Assembly: GCA_038237435.1 (NCBI GenBank)
Contig: JBBRYT010000011.1
Location: forward strand, 1-64,000
Direction of reading: 5' to 3'
DNA: 64,000 nt
Source: JACCTI01 sp038237435
GTDB lineage: Bacteria > Verrucomicrobiota > Verrucomicrobiia > Chthoniobacterales > UBA10450
Shown here: in pieces, positions 60,497 through 64,000 of the stretch
Layout of the letters: every line of letters begins with the position of its first letter
Position numbering within the stretch: the stretch's first letter is position 1
Notes under the pieces: model-generated
Seen by the model: only the letters and a program-made list of their open reading frames with translations
Told to the model about the DNA's origin: nothing
The model's database searches: none
Translations under genes and position numbers: made by a program

Positions 60497-61846
60497 TTAT
60501 TTCGGCACGCGCAATAAGGCTTCGCAACCGTGCCGGCCTTTTCGATTCGCAAGCGTCAGCGAACCACCGTGCGCTTCTGCGATTTGCCGGCTTAGCGTCA
60601 GACCGATTCCCGAACCGCCGGGCTTGGTCGTGAAAAACGGAACAAAAAGATTTGTCGGATTCATGATACCGTGACCTTCGTCCTGCACATAAAGCTCGAC
60701 GCAATCTGAAACCTCCCGCCAACCGACCGTAACGGCGCCGCTCGTTTCCAGCGACGCATCAACCGCGTTGTGCAGAATGTTAATCAACAATTGCTCGAGC
60801 TGCGCCGCGTCAGCGCGAATCGTCAGATCGGCACCGGGCGCAACTTTTATCGGAAGCCGCGTTTCAAGATTGACGACTCGCCTAACGAGTTCTTCCAGCC
60901 TCACCGGTTCTTTTTGCGGAGAAGGCAAACGCGCGAGTCGCGCATACGCTTGCATGAAACGGCTGAGCGATTCCGCGCGCGCCGCGATCACATTCAAACC
61001 GCTGCGCGCGTCATCCTGCCAATCCGGCGGCTTCGGATCGCGCCGCAGTAAAGTTTCCAAACTTCCCGCGATCGATTTGATCGGCGCGAGCGAGTTGTTC
61101 ATCTCGTGACCGAGCACACGCACGATTCGTTGCCACGCATTGCGCTCTTCTTCGCGCAAGGTTTTACTCAAATCAGTCAGAACCACTAACTCGTTAGGCA
61201 AACCGTGTTCGCGAAAAGTACTGCGACGAACGCCCCATCGTCCGGTTCCGCCCGGAAAGGTAAGGGTGAGCGGCGCGTCCTGATTCGCTTCGAGCACGAC
61301 ATCAAGATTGAGATCGCTGGCGCGGCGGCCTAACAACTTGTCGATCGGTTGGCCTAACAAATTCTCGCCCGCGCGATTGACCAGACGCAAACGTCGTTCG
61401 AGATCGAAGGTGAAAATACTGACATCGATCTCAGCCATGATCGTACGCAAAAGCGCGGTCGCTTCGAATGCGCCGAGACGTTGGGTGCGCAGCGTTTCCC
61501 CGAGGGCATTTATCTCAAGCAACACCTCGCCGAGCGCATCGTCCACGCGCGCGCCGCGGGCGCGAATCGAGTAGTCGCCCTCGCGCAATGCCGCGAGAAG
61601 ATTGGTCATCGTTTGCAGTGGCCGGACGACATTTTCGCGCGAACTCATTATGAAACCGAGCGCGCAGCCGACAATGAAGAGCGTCAGCGTCCATTGAACT
61701 TTTGGCGTGTAATCGCCGAACCAAAGAATCGAGAGAGAAACGATCGCCGCGGGGAAAACCGCGCCGAGAATCAGCCAGGTAATGTGGCCCTCAAAACTGA
61801 TTCGATGCCGCAATTTGCGGCGTCCCGGCGGCCGGGGCTCGTTCAT
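60497..61846 (-). CDS. membrane-bound sensor histidine kinase (NtrB/AtoS-like)
   Basis: A sensor kinase of 449 residues. Two transmembrane helices (residues about 22-45 and 52-70, ITWLILGAVFPAAIVSL and TLTLFIVGCALGFIMSS) enclose only a tiny periplasmic loop. A HAMP-like segment (RPLQTMTNLLAALREGDYSI), a PAS domain, HisKA-type box VLGHEMNNSLAPIKS (phosphoacceptor His) and an ATPase domain (NILHNAVDAS, DEGHGI, FVPFFTTKPGGSGIGL) follow. HEMNN and FFTTKPGGSGIGL are typical of kinases paired with sigma-54 activators. The start is 15 bp after the activator gene's stop, so they are one operon. It should phosphorylate that activator in response to a membrane or cytoplasmic signal. 10-mer copies lie at 60880 (LVR) and 61190 (PNE). 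Confidence 0.93.
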   Translation of the reverse strand: MNEPRPPGRRKLRHRISFEGHITWLILGAVFPAAIVSLSILWFGDYTPKVQWTLTLFIVGCALGFIMSSRENVVRPLQTMTNLLAALREGDYSIRARGARVDDALGEVLLEINALGETLRTQRLGAFEATALLRTIMAEIDVSIFTFDLERRLRLVNRAGENLLGQPIDKLLGRRASDLNLDVVLEANQDAPLTLTFPGGTGRWGVRRSTFREHGLPNELVVLTDLSKTLREEERNAWQRIVRVLGHEMNNSLAPIKSIAGSLETLLRRDPKPPDWQDDARSGLNVIAARAESLSRFMQAYARLARLPSPQKEPVRLEELVRRVVNLETRLPIKVAPGADLTIRADAAQLEQLLINILHNAVDASLETSGAVTVGWREVSDCVELYVQDEGHGIMNPTNLFVPFFTTKPGGSGIGLTLSRQIAEAHGGSLTLANRKGRHGCEALLRVPK

Positions 61847-61861
61847 TAGAGAAGCGTCGCC

Positions 61862-63208
61862 TTACAGACCATGATGCTGCAGCCGTCGATAAAAAGCGCT
61901 CCGGCTCAATCCGAGTGCCTCCGCCGCCTTACGCGCATTCCCGTCGAAGCGACTGAGCGCCTTCCGGATGAGAAACGATTCGACTTCTTCCAGACTCATA
62001 TCTTCCAAGCGCGTCGAATCCTCGTGACCACTCGTTAGGCCAAGATCGTTCGCTTTTACCAGATGTCCCTGGGCCATGAGGATGGCGCGCTCCACCACGT
62101 GATCCAGCTCGCGCACATTTCCCGGCCAATGATGCTGCATTAAGTGATCGCGCGCTTTTTCTTCGAAGCCGGTCAGCTCCTTGCGATAACGCGCCGCGTG
62201 CTGGCGAAGAAAACTATTAGCCAGCGGCATGATATCTTCGCGACGTTCGCGCAATGGCGGAAGCGGGACCTCGATAGTGTTGAGGCGAAAAAGAACATCC
62301 TGCCGGAATTTTCCCGCGGACACTTCATCACGCAAAGTGGCGTTGGTGGCGGAAATAATGCGCACGTTCGTGTGCAAGGTTTTTGAAGACCCGACACGCT
62401 CGAATTCCCCGGTCTCAATTACGCGAAGCAACTTGGCTTGGAGATTGAGCGGAATGTTCGCGATCTCATCCATGAAGAGCGTGCTCTCGTCGGCGAGCTC
62501 GAATCTTCCCGCGCGATCGGTCTTCGCGTCGGTGAATGCGCCTTTTACATGACCGAACAATTCGCTTTCGAAAATTCCTTCCGACAAACCACCCATGTTT
62601 ACCGTGATCATGGTATGCGAAGCACGATTCGAAAGGGCATGAATGGCGCGCGCCACTAACCCTTTACCGGTTCCATTTTCGCCGGTCACCAATACGTTCG
62701 CATCGGACGGCGCGACGCGAGAAATTAATTCCAAGACCGGCCGCATGCGCGGCGATTCCGCGATCAAATGCGGAATACTTCCGCCTAACAACTTGTTCGT
62801 CGCCTCCAGCCGCCGGCCTTTGCGTAACGCGCTCGACAACTCGATCTGCGTCCGCACCACTGCGAGAAGGCGTTCGTTATCCCACGGCTTCGGAATGAAA
62901 TCGCGTGCGCCGCGTTTCATTGCTTCAACCGCGAGATCGATCGTGGCCCACGCCGTCATCACGACAATCGGCAACGTGTTATCGATCGCCTGAATTTTTG
63001 GAATGACTTCTAATCCCTCCTGACCCGAAGTCGTGTCGCGCGTGTAATTCAGATCCATGAGCAGGATCGCGAAATCGCGTTTCTCGATCGCCTGAAAAAC
63101 ACCGGTGAGCGAAGTAACCGCGTCAGTCTGGTGCCCTTCACCTTTGAGCAAAATGCGCAACGCCTCCAGCACATCCGGCTGGTCGTCCGCGATCAAAATC
63201 CTCGCCAT
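61862..63208 (-). CDS. sigma-54-dependent response regulator (NtrC family)
   Basis: A three-domain activator of 448 residues. The receiver domain has ARILIADDQPDVLE with phosphoacceptor Asp in ILLMDLNYTRD and Lys in FIPKPWDNERLL. The AAA+ domain has Walker A TGENGTGKGLVARAIH, the sigma-54-contact loop LFGHVKGAFTDAKTDRAG (GAFTGA here GAFTDA), Walker B STLFMDEIANIP and FRQDVLFRLNTIEVPLPPLR. The C-terminus is a Fis-type helix-turn-helix (RKALSRFDGNARKAAEALG, then SRSAFYRRLQHHGL). This class opens sigma-54 promoters, and the perfect one at 60366-60381 is the obvious target. It precedes the kinase gene and follows thrC by 32 bp. Its start is just after a 10-mer near-copy (63210). Confidence 0.95.
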   Translation of the reverse strand: MARILIADDQPDVLEALRILLKGEGHQTDAVTSLTGVFQAIEKRDFAILLMDLNYTRDTTSGQEGLEVIPKIQAIDNTLPIVVMTAWATIDLAVEAMKRGARDFIPKPWDNERLLAVVRTQIELSSALRKGRRLEATNKLLGGSIPHLIAESPRMRPVLELISRVAPSDANVLVTGENGTGKGLVARAIHALSNRASHTMITVNMGGLSEGIFESELFGHVKGAFTDAKTDRAGRFELADESTLFMDEIANIPLNLQAKLLRVIETGEFERVGSSKTLHTNVRIISATNATLRDEVSAGKFRQDVLFRLNTIEVPLPPLRERREDIMPLANSFLRQHAARYRKELTGFEEKARDHLMQHHWPGNVRELDHVVERAILMAQGHLVKANDLGLTSGHEDSTRLEDMSLEEVESFLIRKALSRFDGNARKAAEALGLSRSAFYRRLQHHGL

Positions 63209-63240
63209 CGCCTAACGAAGACCGCGTTTCAGGCGCAGTG

Positions 63241-64000
63241 TCAATCGCTGTAGCAATCGAGATACTTGATGCCGGAACCGGTGTTGAAGATGACGACGCG
63301 CTCGTCCGATCGAATCTTTTTTTGCCTAACGAGTGCTTGTGCCGCGGCGAAACAAGCGGCGCCTTCCGGCGCGACGAAGACGCCTTCGGCCGCGCCCACT
63401 TCTTGTGTCACGCGAATCATTTCATCATCGTCAATCGTGATACCGCCGCCGTTCGATTCGCGCAAAATCTGCAACATCAAAAAGTCACCGACTGCCTTTG
63501 GAACACGCAATCCGGACGCGAGTGTGTGTGCCTCCGGAAATTCCGTAGCGGACTTTTCGTTCGCATCAAAGGCGCGCACAATCGGCGCGCAGCCGCTTGC
63601 TTGAACCGAAAACATGCGCGGCCGTTTCGATCCAATCCAGCCGAGCGTTTCCATTTCATCGAACGCTTTCCACATTCCAATGAGACCTGTGCCGCCGCCG
63701 GTCGGATAAAGAACGACATCGGGTAATTGCCAATCGAGTTGCTCCGCTAATTCGTAACCGAGCGTTTTTTTTCCTTCGACGCGATACGGTTCTTTCAACG
63801 TGGACATGTCGAACCAACCTTCAGCCGCTTTGCGCTTCGCGATTTCCGCGCCGCAATCCGTAATAAGTCCGTCGATCAACGTCACGTGCGCGCCGACTTC
63901 GCGACATTCCACGATGTTGGCGCGCGGCGTATCGCGCGGCATGAAGACGTGCGCCTCGAGTCCGGCCCGCGCGGCATACGCCGCCATCGCGCCACCCGCG
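63241..64000 (-). CDS. thrC: threonine synthase, 5' end beyond the window
   Basis: A PLP enzyme that makes threonine from phosphohomoserine. The frame is open to the window edge, so the N-terminus (including the PLP Lys) lies outside. Visible are MAAYAARAGLEAHVFMP, DGLITDCGAEIAKRKAAEG, STLKEPYRVEGKKTLGYEL (the family's SxxNPYRxEGxKT-like segment), VLYPTGGGTGLIGMWKAF (phosphate-binding Gly cluster) and VFVAPEGAACFAAAQALV, ending TGSGIKYLD. Threonine synthase is favoured over related PLP-lyase-fold enzymes by the EGKKTLGYELAEQLDW stretch. One 10-mer copy (63324) encodes LVR. The regulator gene begins 32 bp downstream. Confidence 0.88.
   Translation of the reverse strand, partial: AGGAMAAYAARAGLEAHVFMPRDTPRANIVECREVGAHVTLIDGLITDCGAEIAKRKAAEGWFDMSTLKEPYRVEGKKTLGYELAEQLDWQLPDVVLYPTGGGTGLIGMWKAFDEMETLGWIGSKRPRMFSVQASGCAPIVRAFDANEKSATEFPEAHTLASGLRVPKAVGDFLMLQILRESNGGGITIDDDEMIRVTQEVGAAEGVFVAPEGAACFAAAQALVRQKKIRSDERVVIFNTGSGIKYLDCYSD

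Larger units (their letters stand above)
595..63334. repeat. dispersed 10-mer family GCCTAACGAG(T), 46 exact copies (DNA-uptake-sequence-like)
   Basis: Exact copies reading GCCTAACGAG on the plus strand start at 595, 7075, 10196, 17711, 17954, 21352, 25971, 26572, 28559, 29050, 29293, 30225, 30859, 31281, 38989, 42921, 49277, 49312, 49490, 50690, 51751, 52913, 54011, 57710, 60880 and 63324. Copies on the minus strand (CTCGTTAGGC on plus) start at 3671, 10778, 20340, 21868, 22016, 24152, 35514, 38342, 40140, 42065, 43689, 48006, 49649, 50287, 52711, 54767, 55010, 57884, 61190 and 62031. In 31 of 46 the next base is T. About 17 more copies match only the first nine bases, for example 6345, 9183, 34811, 35702, 40342, 41095, 50515, 55506, 55793, 56645, 59638 and 63210. 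Within genes the copies encode PNE, LTS, SLG or LVR, depending on frame. Positions were read by eye, so one or two copies may be missed. Confidence 0.95.

Noticed and set aside
595..63334. The 10-mer as a Chi or KOPS-type polar signal
   Set aside because: It is nearly balanced between strands (26 and 20), unlike strand-biased segregation or recombination signals. An uptake-type or other orientation-neutral role fits better.
595..63334. The 10-mer as an HIP1-type or parS-type palindromic site
   Set aside because: GCCTAACGAG is not palindromic, and the copies are far too many for parS.
1..64000. CRISPR arrays, transposase genes, rRNA and tRNA genes
   Set aside because: None seen: no regularly spaced long repeats, no DDE or HUH transposase motifs, and no rRNA or tRNA sequence apart from the tRNA-like ends of tmRNA.

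Overview
The window (about 57% GC by eye) looks like a chromosomal segment of a free-living Gram-negative bacterium, most likely Verrucomicrobiota (Chthoniobacterales/Spartobacteria type), with Acidobacteriota as the main alternative. The reasons are a TonB receptor and lipoproteins (outer membrane), many orphan ADOP/MacB-type permeases, an isoquinoline-oxidoreductase-type pair, and a C-terminal FYRA-type Ig-like tail. This placement is inference. No marker gene fixes the taxon.

Layout. 0-3.7 kb: tmRNA gene (minus strand) and a large TonB-dependent receptor. 3.7-7.5 kb: a decayed glycan-modification locus with a glycosyltransferase, a sulfotransferase and a methyltransferase between remnants of a receiver domain, an Ig-like protein, asnB and a second glycosyltransferase. 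7.5-31.6 kb: ordinary housekeeping and accessory genes on both strands, often coupled by 4-nt overlaps. They include a frameshifted sensor kinase, DUF1460 protein, RarA, Lhr-type helicase, a GspF/PilC protein, UbiA-type prenyltransferase, RpiB, DnaJ-like protein, uracil-DNA glycosylase, ThuA-like protein, PepF, a serine hydrolase, a hybrid kinase, YjbQ, Hpt, MoaD/ThiS-like protein and YajQ. 31.6-60.3 kb: one uninterrupted minus-strand gene train of 17 genes, nearly all separated by less than 15 nt or overlapping. It holds a small membrane protein, a MacA-like adaptor, two ABC ATPases, nine ADOP-type permeases (one frameshifted), an isoquinoline-oxidoreductase-type pair and a putative adhesin-like protein. 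60.5-63.2 kb: a sensor kinase and a sigma-54 activator. 63.2-64 kb: the 3' part of a threonine synthase gene.

Two signals stand out. (1) A 10-mer, GCCTAACGAG (extended GCCTAACGAGT), occurs at least 46 times on both strands, where about 0.1 is expected by chance. It sits in every reading frame and repeatedly supplies the stop codon. Its length, density (about 1 per 1.4 kb) and lack of strand bias resemble the DNA uptake sequences of Neisseriaceae and Pasteurellaceae. A GspF/PilC-type gene lies in the window, but no dedicated competence gene is seen. (2) A textbook sigma-54 -24/-12 promoter (60381-60366, minus strand) lies between the sigma-54 activator/kinase genes and the 28-kb transporter gene train. 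This suggests a two-component, sigma-54-controlled superoperon for multi-permease envelope export or remodelling.

Other structures include a 140-bp nested palindrome inserted in frame in the Lhr-type helicase gene, and several candidate bidirectional terminators.
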